Positions 8,121-16,364 of a DNA stretch of 49,989 nt are shown here, one piece after another. A program made the position numbers and the translations under genes. Where the stretch lies: positions 1 through 49,989 of the forward strand of contig JAFGXQ010000090.1 in assembly GCA_016936575.1 (NCBI GenBank). The letters run 5' to 3'. The DNA is from Deltaproteobacteria bacterium. Lineage in GTDB: Bacteria; Myxococcota_A; Polyangia; JAAYKL01. Positions within the stretch are counted from its first letter, which is position 1; the number at the start of each line of letters is the position of its first letter. Below the pieces are notes generated by a model. It was not told where the DNA came from. It was given only the letters and a program-made list of their open reading frames with translations, and searched no databases.

Positions 8121-9149
8121 TCAGGGGGCGGCCATCAGCCGGGGAAGGGCAGAGAGAACGATTTCACCTGTGGCTTCCATGCTGGCACCGCAGATTCTCG
8201 ACATGTCATCGTTTTCGGTGTGCCAGTACGCATTGGATTCATAACCCGGTCCGAACGACAGATCGATTAAAACCGCTGCCGGAATATCCACCTGTAAAAA
8301 GGGAATATGGTCGTCCCCGATGGCGCCGCGAGGACCGGAGAAATAGTCGCCGTGTCCCAGCTCGACGGCGGTCTCCCGCAGCGCGTTGAATACCCATGGG
8401 GTGGAATTGGTATCATGTACGTAGCGCAGTCGCTTGTCACCAATCATGTCCACGTTTACCAGGGATGCAATCTGCTTATGTTCGCCTCTTTCCATCAGCT
8501 GCGACACATAGTTTTTCGAGCCGTACAGGCTGTCGGAATCGGTCCATTTCACCAGGGCCTCTTCTCCATCGAAAAAGACAACGGTTACACTTTGCTCTGG
8601 CGGGTGTACGTGCAGGCAGCGAGCCATTTCGAGCAGCAGACCGGTGGAGGAACCGCCGTCGTTGGCGCCGTAGAATGTGCCGTCGTCTATGATTTTTCCA
8701 TCAAAGTGACCGGTGAGCAGCACCCGTTTATCGGTTTTGCCGACAAACGACACTGAGATGTTTTCCATATCAACCGTTTTCATATCCGGGTGCGGGGTGT
8801 AGGCGGTAAACGGATGGCGAACGGGATGCATCCCCAACTCAAGCAATGTGGATGCAATGTATTCCCGGGTTTTTTTCAGACCGTCGGTGCCCGCATGGCG
8901 CGGTGCGAATGATACCAGTTTCTTGGCGTGGCCCATGGCCCGATTGCCATCGATGCAGGCTGCCAATGGCGTCAGCCCATTGGGGTTGGACGGCAGGGCA
9001 TCTTTCACACTGGGCTCATTCGACTGAATCTTCAGATCCCCCGACATGGCACCGCTGCAGGTGGTATTGCATGACCCTAGCAGCATAAAAAGCAGCAGCC
9101 AGCCGGTGTGTTTGGTCCATTTGAAAATCGTTGATGTCTGGCATTCCAT
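8121..9149 (-). CDS. M28-family lipoprotein, glutaminyl-peptide cyclotransferase-like
   Basis: 342 residues. A signal peptide ends in a lipobox (LLGSC, near residue 27). The body has the M28 zinc-hydrolase fold with the details of animal-type glutaminyl cyclase: GHFDGK and GANDGGSSTGLLLEMAR (metal Asp), FFDGEEALVKWTDSDSLYGS (catalytic Glu), then GDDHIPFL and YWHTENDD (metal His). The DSLYGS and DDHIPFL signatures favour cyclotransferase, forming N-terminal pyroglutamate on exported proteins, over a plain aminopeptidase, though the latter is not excluded. It should be anchored in the envelope. Confidence 0.82.
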   Translation of the reverse strand: MECQTSTIFKWTKHTGWLLLFMLLGSCNTTCSGAMSGDLKIQSNEPSVKDALPSNPNGLTPLAACIDGNRAMGHAKKLVSFAPRHAGTDGLKKTREYIASTLLELGMHPVRHPFTAYTPHPDMKTVDMENISVSFVGKTDKRVLLTGHFDGKIIDDGTFYGANDGGSSTGLLLEMARCLHVHPPEQSVTVVFFDGEEALVKWTDSDSLYGSKNYVSQLMERGEHKQIASLVNVDMIGDKRLRYVHDTNSTPWVFNALRETAVELGHGDYFSGPRGAIGDDHIPFLQVDIPAAVLIDLSFGPGYESNAYWHTENDDMSRICGASMEATGEIVLSALPRLMAAP

Positions 9150-9225
9150 GGGAGCAGAATGTACATGAAGCGTCTGTTTTTACCAGTCGAAAGTCTTTGC
9201 GCTTAATATTCGTTCAGAAAACTCT

Positions 9226-10233
9226 TCACATAGTCGCTGTAGGCGTTGGAGGAATTGTAACTTCAAGAATGGCGAACCGAGATGTGGGACGGTCTTCGGT
9301 GGGCGGAAAATCCGCATGGGCGGTCAGTATATCGCAGGTTTGAATGCGGGTGTGGGTGGTGTGGGCGGCATCCGCGATGAATTGCGTCAGCTGGGTGTCA
9401 TCCGCCTTCAATGCATTCAGTCCCGCGAGAATAATGCCGTTGGGCGCGAGGACGGACACACACTGCACAAGCAGACCCGCATAATCGCGATGGGCCAGAA
9501 AATCGCGCTGTCGCCGCCGTTTGAATCGGGGCGGCGGGTCTAAAATGATTAAATCGAAACGACCTTTCTGGGACGCGGCGCGTTTCAGGTAATACAGTAC
9601 ATCGCATTTGAAAAAAGTTCGCTGATCGAATGAAAGGCGGTTTCGTTCGTAGTTCTGCCTGGCATACGTCAGTGCCGAATTTTTGTTGTCGATATTTACG
9701 GTGCTGCGCGCGCCGCCCATAGCCGCCGCCATACCGAATCCGCCGGTATATGAGAACAAATTGAGCACGCGTCTGTCGCGGCTGTGGGCGGCCACCCATT
9801 CTCTGGGCAGGCGGGAATCGAGAAACAGCCCGATGTGCTCATCGTCTGCGAGTCGCACCTGGAAGCGCAATCCGTTTTCGAGTACTTCGAAATTGGGCGA
9901 CATCTGCGGACCGGCGGCGAGGAAGCCGCTGCGTTTTTCGGACGAACGGGACCAGCGATGCTTAATGAAGATGGGCGTGTCCGCAAACAACTGTTCCAGT
10001 GCGGACACCAGGGGGGTGCTGTCGATTTCCCGCCGATGGACTTCAACCAGCAGACACGGGCCCAGCCGGTCGACCGTTAACCCCGAAAAGCCGTCTGCGC
10101 CGCTGTTGACCAGTCGATATGCGGTGGTTCGGTCACCCCATTGTGAAATCAGCCGTTGTCGACGTTGAATGGCGGTTTCCAGCTTTTTCAATATCGCGAC
10201 TGCAGCATCGTGAACGGTAGAAGAGAGGGTCAT
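9226..10233 (-). CDS. Class I rRNA (cytosine-5) methyltransferase, RlmI/RlmK-like
   Basis: 335 residues with the RlmI/RlmK layout: an N-terminal region with RLVNSGADGFSGLTVDRLG, a middle beta domain (FEVLENGLRFQVRL...GLFLDSRLPR), and a Rossmann SAM-binding domain with VLNLFSYTGGFGMAAAMGGA and the DPPPRF catalytic loop. It probably methylates 23S rRNA; the exact position cannot be told. The ATG is preceded by CAGGAG at 8 bases. Confidence 0.85.
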   Translation of the reverse strand: MTLSSTVHDAAVAILKKLETAIQRRQRLISQWGDRTTAYRLVNSGADGFSGLTVDRLGPCLLVEVHRREIDSTPLVSALEQLFADTPIFIKHRWSRSSEKRSGFLAAGPQMSPNFEVLENGLRFQVRLADDEHIGLFLDSRLPREWVAAHSRDRRVLNLFSYTGGFGMAAAMGGARSTVNIDNKNSALTYARQNYERNRLSFDQRTFFKCDVLYYLKRAASQKGRFDLIILDPPPRFKRRRQRDFLAHRDYAGLLVQCVSVLAPNGIILAGLNALKADDTQLTQFIADAAHTTHTRIQTCDILTAHADFPPTEDRPTSRFAILEVTIPPTPTATM

Positions 10234-10386
10234 TTGTTCGGCTCCTGAAATTCCATATATTGCACAAAAACGCCCCTTTTTCTATGACAACGGCCGTAAA
10301 ATATACTAAATTAATTCGAACCTCGGGATGGGGACCCCGAAAATCTGCGGCAATTGCCGACAAAAAAATGAAAGAAATGAGTTCGA

Positions 10387-10533
10387 ATGAAAGCCATTGT
10401 CCGTATCACCGTCATTACCGCTCTGTTCACATCCACCCTTTTTTGCAGCGGGTGCGCGACTGCTAAACGCGACGCCATCATGCAGCAGCTCGATGCGGTT
10501 TCAGGGGCCACTAAAAAAATATCGCGTCGATAA
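10387..10533 (+). CDS. Tiny predicted lipoprotein, 48 residues
   Basis: An ORF from ATG 10387 to TAA 10533. It begins MKAIVRITVITALFTSTLFC, continues SGCAT, and ends with a short charged helix. The basic start, hydrophobic core and Cys (SGCA) are those of a small lipoprotein, similar in size to entericidin-type or lysis peptides. The Shine-Dalgarno is poor. It overlaps the 3' end of the convergent Cys-rich lipoprotein gene by 23 bases. Confidence 0.55.
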   Translation: MKAIVRITVITALFTSTLFCSGCATAKRDAIMQQLDAVSGATKKISRR

Positions 10534-11095
10534 AGTCGGAACCGCTTTTATAGCAGGCGCCGCCCAATCCGTCGGTGCTGGCACTCCAATAATAGGCGTG
10601 ATCCACTGCGAAACCATCAATGCAGTCGTTCGATGCATCACAAACATTTCTCGCTGCCGGATTAAATTGATGAATGTACTCCGTGCCGTTGTCCACACAG
10701 CGGTAGGCACCCATTTCGTACAGACAATCGAACGCATCCATCACCATGGCACCGTCCAGATGGTCGGTGTAGATGCGGTCGGAATAGCCGCTGGCATCAT
10801 CGCGCCATACATACGCACCTTCCGAGGCATACGCACCGCACTCGATTTCACAAAAATGAACCTGTGAGGTGAATGCATCATCGTCCAGGGAATCGCCATC
10901 GCCCACGGCTCGCTCGCAAGCGACTTTCTCTTCGCAGAAATCCTTGCACACTGCGGGAACCTGGTCGCGGAACGCGTCGTACGATGCATCGAGGCCGCTG
11001 TCGCAGGATAAAGAGAGATGCGAAAGAAGTACGAATAAAATTAACATGGCGCTGCGAGACGTGCTCGGCCGCGGGTTTGGATTGCAATTGTTCAT
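10511..11095 (-). CDS. Cys-rich lipoprotein
   Basis: 194 residues starting at Met 11095, which has AGAAGGATC 5 bases upstream; the ATG 9 codons earlier lacks this. The signal peptide ends LSLSCDS, a lipobox-like site. The mature part has about a dozen Cys (VCKDFCEEKVACERA, VHFCEIECG, NVCDASNDC), which should form disulphides outside the cell. I know no function. Related in style to the Cys-rich protein at the left of the window. Confidence 0.75.
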   Translation of the reverse strand: MNNCNPNPRPSTSRSAMLILFVLLSHLSLSCDSGLDASYDAFRDQVPAVCKDFCEEKVACERAVGDGDSLDDDAFTSQVHFCEIECGAYASEGAYVWRDDASGYSDRIYTDHLDGAMVMDAFDCLYEMGAYRCVDNGTEYIHQFNPAARNVCDASNDCIDGFAVDHAYYWSASTDGLGGACYKSGSDFIDAIFF

Positions 11096-11129
11096 AATAG
11101 ATCCTTCTGCCAACCGCGTCACAAGGACA

Positions 11130-11447
11130 TCAGTGATAGTTTTCGGAGTCCACCTTCGGGGTCAGCGGAGAGATTTTCAGTTCACCGTGCCGTTCTTCGT
11201 ATCGTTTGACCAGTTCGGTCAGCCCGATGGCCAGCTGCTTGGCGGCTTTGGGATTGGTCACCACCCGCGACACCACGTGGGCCTGCATCCTGGGCGGCTC
11301 TGCAAACAGAAAATCAATCACAAATTCCATCTCATTATTGTGTACCACCGCCGTATTCGAGTAAGCCCCTTTTGATGTGGCATCATCGATTTTGATACGC
11401 ATGCGCGTACTTTTGGCCGGTGTGGACGGCTTATTGTCTTTTTCCAT
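11130..11447 (-). CDS. DUF3467 family protein
   Basis: 105 residues starting at Met 11447 behind AAGGAG at 7 bases. The layout is that of DUF3467: a lead strand ending SNTAVV, then EFVIDFLFAEPP, then VSRVVTNPKAAKQLAIGLTE, ending in VKRYEERHGEL. The family is cytosolic and has no known function. It sits between the radical SAM gene and the Cys-rich lipoprotein gene, all on the minus strand. Confidence 0.85.
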   Translation of the reverse strand: MEKDNKPSTPAKSTRMRIKIDDATSKGAYSNTAVVHNNEMEFVIDFLFAEPPRMQAHVVSRVVTNPKAAKQLAIGLTELVKRYEERHGELKISPLTPKVDSENYH

Positions 11448-11556
11448 GAAAGACTCCTTTTCGGCTACTCTACTCACATTGAACAAATACATTCTTACAT
11501 GGAATACAAACACAAACCAAGCGCAAATGATTCTTCTTCCGGCAAAAAAGTTGTTT

Positions 11557-12984
11557 TTAGGGAAGCGTCGTCACCAGGGCCTGTTTCCAGGCGGCGAAGT
11601 CACCGCCGTTATCAAGGGCCTGGATGGCGGCGAGGGCGGATTTTTCTTTGCCGTGGGCCAGTTTCCAATCTATCCACGACCATCTGGGGGAGGTGGATTG
11701 AACCGCGACACGTCCTTTGATGAGTCGCGAAAATCGGTTGAGTCGCGCTTTGAGTACTTTCTGATCGGTCATCGGCGCATCTCCGAGCGGCGTGTTCGGC
11801 TTGGGAACAAAGGACTGAATGGCAACTGTCAGTCGTATCTGCTTGGCCAGCTCCAATACCAGTCGGGCGAATTCTTCCACATCGGCGTCGGTTTCACCCG
11901 GTAGCCCCACCATGGAGTACAGCTTCATTCCCTTCAGCTTTTCTGCTTTGGCCATTTCAACCGCCGAGAACAGATGTTGCTCGGTAATGCCCTTCTTGAT
12001 TTCTTCGCGTATTCGCGATGAGGATCCATCGGCGGCCACGGTCAGTGTGCGCAGCCCGCCTTTTACGAGATAACGCAGCAGTGCCGGGCTCAATCGGTCG
12101 GCACGCATGCTGGAGAGCGATACCCGTTTTTCGCTCGCGACAATTTTTGCCACAATCTCTTCGAGGTCGGGATGATCGGTCACCGCCGCGCCCACCAGTC
12201 CGACGCCCTTCGCTCTTTCGGGAATGAACGATAGAATGCGGTCTTTGGGAACCGCGCGAAACCGACCGGTGCCGGCCAGCAGACAGAATGCGCAGCGTCT
12301 GGGGCAGCCTCTGGCGATTTCGATGAGAAAAAGGTCTTTAAAATCGGCCAGCGGCGACCACGTGGCCGCGCGGGCGGGCAGACGATCTTTGGGTACAAAA
12401 TGAAGCGGCGGCGGCGTGGGCGTCGATGCGGGAATCCAGATGCCCGCGGCCGTGGAATTCAACCGGCTGATTTGTTCCGGCTTCGGGCCGCCTTCAGACA
12501 GCGCGGCGGCAAGAGGCGCAACCGCATCTTCGGCTTCGCCACAGACCACCACATCGGCGAGGGGAGACACCAATCGCGGGTCGAGCAGGGTGAGCGGTCC
12601 GCCGATGATGACCGGCGGATCATCTTCACGGCGATTTGCGGCAAGAGGCGCAAGACCGGACTGTCGCAGCATGCTCGCTACCGGCAGGAGGTCGGTTTCG
12701 CAGGACACTGAAAAAGCGATGGCCGCTGCATTCGCTATTGGGCGGGCGGACTCCACCGTGGTCGGCGGACCCGGCGGGCCCTGTTGATAAAAGAATCGTT
12801 CACAGCGAATGGTCGGTAGGGTGTTCATCTCCCGGAATATTGTCTGAAACCCCAGAGAAGATGCAGCAACACTGTAGTCGGCGGGGTATCCCAGGGCGAT
12901 AAAACAATCTCCGGAAGGTGTGGGTGCGCCTTGCTCCGAAGTCAGTATTTCTTCCCGCGAAAGGGGGTGTTTTCGATGTGCCAT
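11557..12984 (-). CDS. Radical SAM protein, B12-binding-like N-terminus
   Basis: 475 residues starting at Met 12984. The N-terminal 190 residues look like a cobalamin-binding-type Rossmann region (FIALGYPADYSVAASSLGFQTI, PVIIGGPLTLLDPRLVSPLADVVVCGEAED). The radical SAM core follows, with the cluster motif CPRRCAFC near residue 225 and GLPGETDADVEEF. This is the layout of B12-type (YgiQ/TIGR03960-like) radical SAM proteins whose substrates are mostly unknown. The divergently transcribed ferredoxin gene could supply electrons; that is inference. Confidence 0.82.
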   Translation of the reverse strand: MAHRKHPLSREEILTSEQGAPTPSGDCFIALGYPADYSVAASSLGFQTIFREMNTLPTIRCERFFYQQGPPGPPTTVESARPIANAAAIAFSVSCETDLLPVASMLRQSGLAPLAANRREDDPPVIIGGPLTLLDPRLVSPLADVVVCGEAEDAVAPLAAALSEGGPKPEQISRLNSTAAGIWIPASTPTPPPLHFVPKDRLPARAATWSPLADFKDLFLIEIARGCPRRCAFCLLAGTGRFRAVPKDRILSFIPERAKGVGLVGAAVTDHPDLEEIVAKIVASEKRVSLSSMRADRLSPALLRYLVKGGLRTLTVAADGSSSRIREEIKKGITEQHLFSAVEMAKAEKLKGMKLYSMVGLPGETDADVEEFARLVLELAKQIRLTVAIQSFVPKPNTPLGDAPMTDQKVLKARLNRFSRLIKGRVAVQSTSPRWSWIDWKLAHGKEKSALAAIQALDNGGDFAAWKQALVTTLP

Positions 12985-13140
12985 TCTGGTCTCTCGAGTA
13001 CGTAAATGTAACAGTAAATCCGCTGAAAACAAAAAAAGGAATTGCAGTTGCAACCCTGCTTTCACCGTGATAACAAATCTCTGGATTTGAACCAAAGGCA
13101 AAGCAACGATTTGTCTTATTTTTTTTATTTGGAGGATGAA

Positions 13141-13314
13141 ATGGCAGTACCAAAAGTGAACGCAGAAGAATGCACCGGTTGTGAAGAGTGTGTAGAAGCT
13201 TGCCCCGCAGAAGCGATTACCATGGAAAACGGCATTGCCGTAATCAGCGCTGATGAGTGTACCGAATGCGGCGCCTGCGTTGACGAGTGTCCCGCAGAAG
13301 CCATTTCTGAGTAG
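13141..13314 (+). CDS. 2[4Fe-4S] clostridial-type ferredoxin
   Basis: 57 residues with two complete motifs, [12 protein letters not shown] and [12 protein letters not shown], each binding a [4Fe-4S] cluster. It is strongly acidic and low-potential by family. The start ATG is preceded by TTTGGAGGATGAA. It is a soluble electron carrier that could serve the radical SAM enzymes or the oxidoreductase of this window. Confidence 0.93.
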   Translation: MAVPKVNAEECTGCEECVEACPAEAITMENGIAVISADECTECGACVDECPAEAISE

Positions 13315-13338
13315 ACCTCCTCCTATTGCTCAAAAATT

Positions 13339-13362
13339 GCTGCCACGGGCGGCGATATTTTA
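13339..13362 (+). terminator. Possible terminator after ferredoxin gene
   Basis: A 6-bp stem (13339-13344 with 13348-13353, one G-U pair) with a 3-base loop is followed by GATATTTTAATT. The T-run is short, so termination may be partial. Confidence 0.35.
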
Positions 13363-13371
13363 ATTGTCGTT

Positions 13372-14058
13372 TTGAAATCAACCACTCAAAAGCCGTTCCT
13401 GCCGTCTTCGGCACGAGTCGCGTTTGCCGCGCAAAGCGGATTATTTGTGCATTCGCACCTGTTTGTGTTTGGTTGCATTTTGGCGGGAGTGAGTGGAATA
13501 GGATTGATTTTCGGTCCCGGATGGGTGGCATCCTTCGTGACGGCGTTCTCGGAAACATTGATCGCTCCATCACTTGCCGGATGTCTTCGTGAACACCTGA
13601 GTCACCTTCTGGGGGTGTCGCTGGCAATGGTTGCCGTTCCTTTGACGGTCGGCTTCGGGGCGATTTTGGCGGTGCGGAGGCAAAAGCGAGCCGGTCGCAG
13701 CGCGGTACCGCTTCCTCGACAGATTCCCACCACGAAAGATGGGCTGTTGCTCGCGTTGCTGGGTACAGCGGTATTGGTGCCGGTATCTATCGTATTGGCC
13801 CGGAATGCGGGATTCACGTTCAGCGAAATTGAGTATGCACCCGCCGCTGCGGCGATTCGGCTGGTAACTACATTGTTTCGCATTGCATTGGCGGCCGGTT
13901 TGACGGCGTTGTTTCTGGGCTTGTTGCAACTTTCCCTTTACAAAATCCGTCTTTTCCAACACCTTTCGCTAACCTCTGCGGAACAGGAAAAAGAACAGCG
14001 ACTCCATGGAAGAAGCGATACAAGACAACAATTTTACACTTCAACCGGGGGCCGTTGA
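13372..14058 (+). CDS. Polytopic membrane protein, distant FlhB/SctU-like look
   Basis: Up to 228 residues from a TTG start, in the same frame as the ferredoxin and opening after its stop; a GTG at 13459 is an alternative start. Four hydrophobic segments are visible (about 28-50, 78-98, 125-145, 165-190), two pairs separated by a basic loop (RRQKRAGR). The last helix is followed by a charged tail (SAEQEKEQRLHGRSDTR). This spacing resembles the membrane half of FlhB/SctU export proteins, but the NPTH autocleavage site is absent and no other secretion gene is nearby. Homology is a guess. The 3' end overlaps priA by 53 bases. Confidence 0.55.
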   Translation: MKSTTQKPFLPSSARVAFAAQSGLFVHSHLFVFGCILAGVSGIGLIFGPGWVASFVTAFSETLIAPSLAGCLREHLSHLLGVSLAMVAVPLTVGFGAILAVRRQKRAGRSAVPLPRQIPTTKDGLLLALLGTAVLVPVSIVLARNAGFTFSEIEYAPAAAAIRLVTTLFRIALAAGLTALFLGLLQLSLYKIRLFQHLSLTSAEQEKEQRLHGRSDTRQQFYTSTGGR

Positions 14059-16300
14059 TATTTGGCTGGCGGCGGTGCCGGTACCGTTGCGCAAATTGTT
14101 TGCATACCGCGTTCTTCCGGGTAATGCGCCGCTCCAGCCGGGAATGCGTGTGCTGGTGCCCTTTGGAAACCGGCGACTCACCGCCTATCTGGTTGAACCG
14201 GTTCCTCCCGGCACCCAGTTTGAGTACGCCCTGAAGACGACGATTCGATTGCTTGATGACGTGCCCACACTACCGATGGATTTGTTGCGGTTTCTGCAAA
14301 AGTGCGCTGACTATTATTTGCATCCGATTGGCGAAGTTTTGCGTACAGCGTTGCCCGCGGGTATGGATTGGGTCGAAAAGCAGGGGGCGCTGAAAGGCCC
14401 ACGCATCAAAGACAAACAGACTCGATTAATTTCGGTGAATCCGAAATGCACCGGAGATGATGCTGCCTTATTGCGACGGGCGCCGAAGCGCGCGAAGGTG
14501 CTTGCCTATATTCGACAGAACGGTCCGGTGCTGCTCAGCGAATTGCGTCAGCGATTTTCAGATGCCTCGTTGCAGTTGAAAAAGCTGGAGGCGGACGATT
14601 GGGTGTACAGTGAGGAAAAGACGGTGTTCGGTGATCCGTTTAAAAATGCGACCGTGGAACGAGATCTTCCTCCAACACTCAATGGTGAGCAACTGCAAGC
14701 GGTGGAACAGATTACCTCTGCGTTACATCAGCATGCGTACGGTGGATTTCTGCTTCATGGAATTACCGGATCGGGGAAAACCGAAGTGTACCTGCATGCT
14801 GCTAAAGAAGCGCTCGCGCAGGGAAAAGGTGTTTTGGTGCTGGTTCCTGAAATCACGCTGACCCCTCAACTGGTAGCGAGGTATCGCGCGCGGTTCGGCG
14901 ATGATTTGGCGGTGCTGCATTCGGGACTGAGCGACCGGGAGCGATACGATCAGTGGAAGCGGTTGCACGGGGAGAACGTGCACGTGGCCATTGGGGTTCG
15001 TTCGGCACTGTTTGCGCCCATTCGCAATCTGGGACTGATTATGGTCGACGAAGAGCACGATAGTTCCTTTAAACAGGAGCGCGGGTTTTCCTACAACGCC
15101 AGGGATTTGGCACTGCTGCGGGCATCATTGGCGGGTGCGGTTGCGGTATTGGGGTCGGCCACACCGTCGCTGGAGAGTTTTCACAATGCGCAAATCGGCA
15201 AGCTCAAATTGCTGCAGCTGACCAAACGCGCCACAGACGCTACGCTGCCGGCGATTGAGCTGGTGCATCTGGCGAATCACAAGAGCGGTCCGAAAAATCA
15301 ATCGCTCATCAGCGGGCCCCTGTTTCACGAGATTGAGCAGGCGCTGGCGAAGCGCCAGCAGGTAATCCTGTTTTTAAACCGTCGCGGGTTTGCGCCGAAT
15401 CTGGTGTGTCACAGCTGCGGCACAGTGATTCGCTGTACCGATTGTGCGGTGTCGATGACTCTGCACCGCCGCCCCGCCAAACTGGTTTGCCATTATTGCG
15501 GTGCCACCCGGCCTGAACCCAGCCGCTGTCCCACATGCAATTCGCCCAATGTGTCGGCGCTGGGCACGGGAACCCAGAAGGTGGAAGAGCTGCTGCAAAC
15601 CCTGTTCCCAACGGCCCGGGTGGGGCGACTCGATCGCGATGTGGCCGGCGCCGGAAACGCCGAACAGGTGCTGAACCAACTGAAAGCGGGCGAGCTGGAT
15701 ATTCTGGTAGGGACGCAGATGATTACCAAGGGGCATGATTTTCCGTCCGTCACGCTGGTGGGAGTCATTCAGAGCGATGTGGGGTTGCATATGCCCGATT
15801 TTCGAGCATCGGAACGTACGTTTCAGCTGTTGACCCAGGTGGCGGGTCGGGCCGGTCGGGCGGATTTGGTCGGGCGTGCATTGGTGCAGACGTACAGTCC
15901 GGAGCATCCGGCGGTGGCCTGCGCCCGACGTCACGATTATCTGGGGTTCGCAGCGGTGGAATTGGAAGCGCGAAAGGAGTTGGGGTATCCGCCTTTCGGC
16001 AAGCTGGCGGCCCTGCGGCTTAACAGCCCGAATGAACAGAAAGTGGAGGATGCGGCCCGATCGCTGATGGTGAAGCTTCGCGACGCCTGGCATCAGAGCG
16101 GTAAGCCGACGGTGTCATTGCTTGGGCCGTCTCCCGCACCACTGGCGTTTTTACAGAACCGCTACCGCTGGCAAATATTTTTAAAGGCGCCGTCCATCGG
16201 CCCCATCCGCTCGCTGCTGCAACAGGTGATCGCCGACATTGAATCTCCCCCCAATGATGTCCGCATCCGCCTCGACATCGATCCGGTCAGCATGATGTGA
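14006..16300 (+). CDS. priA: Primosomal protein N' (replication restart helicase)
   Basis: 764 residues, the normal PriA size. N-terminal DNA-binding region (VDIWLAAVPVPLRKLFAYRV), winged-helix, then the helicase core: Walker A GITGSGKTEVY near residue 253, DEEH box near 346, GSATPSLE, and motif VI QVAGRAGRADLVG. The Zn-binding domain (CHSCG, CTDC, CHYCG, CPTC) is complete. It reloads the replisome at stalled forks. The ATG overlaps the preceding membrane protein gene. Confidence 0.95.
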   Translation: MEEAIQDNNFTLQPGAVDIWLAAVPVPLRKLFAYRVLPGNAPLQPGMRVLVPFGNRRLTAYLVEPVPPGTQFEYALKTTIRLLDDVPTLPMDLLRFLQKCADYYLHPIGEVLRTALPAGMDWVEKQGALKGPRIKDKQTRLISVNPKCTGDDAALLRRAPKRAKVLAYIRQNGPVLLSELRQRFSDASLQLKKLEADDWVYSEEKTVFGDPFKNATVERDLPPTLNGEQLQAVEQITSALHQHAYGGFLLHGITGSGKTEVYLHAAKEALAQGKGVLVLVPEITLTPQLVARYRARFGDDLAVLHSGLSDRERYDQWKRLHGENVHVAIGVRSALFAPIRNLGLIMVDEEHDSSFKQERGFSYNARDLALLRASLAGAVAVLGSATPSLESFHNAQIGKLKLLQLTKRATDATLPAIELVHLANHKSGPKNQSLISGPLFHEIEQALAKRQQVILFLNRRGFAPNLVCHSCGTVIRCTDCAVSMTLHRRPAKLVCHYCGATRPEPSRCPTCNSPNVSALGTGTQKVEELLQTLFPTARVGRLDRDVAGAGNAEQVLNQLKAGELDILVGTQMITKGHDFPSVTLVGVIQSDVGLHMPDFRASERTFQLLTQVAGRAGRADLVGRALVQTYSPEHPAVACARRHDYLGFAAVELEARKELGYPPFGKLAALRLNSPNEQKVEDAARSLMVKLRDAWHQSGKPTVSLLGPSPAPLAFLQNRYRWQIFLKAPSIGPIRSLLQQVIADIESPPNDVRIRLDIDPVSMM

Positions 16301-16324
16301 TTCTTCATAAAAAACGAAACCGGT

Positions 16325-16353
16325 TTGCACAGCGACTTGCCGGCCCGTATGCT
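16325..16353 (+). promoter_or_regulatory. Possible sigma-70-type promoter upstream of 16365
   Basis: TTGCAC at 16325-16330 and TATGCT at 16348-16353 are separated by 17 bases. The start point would fall about 5 bases before the ATG at 16365, which has no Shine-Dalgarno, so the message may be leaderless. The hexamers are imperfect. Confidence 0.3.
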
Positions 16354-16364
16354 TACCTCTAGTT

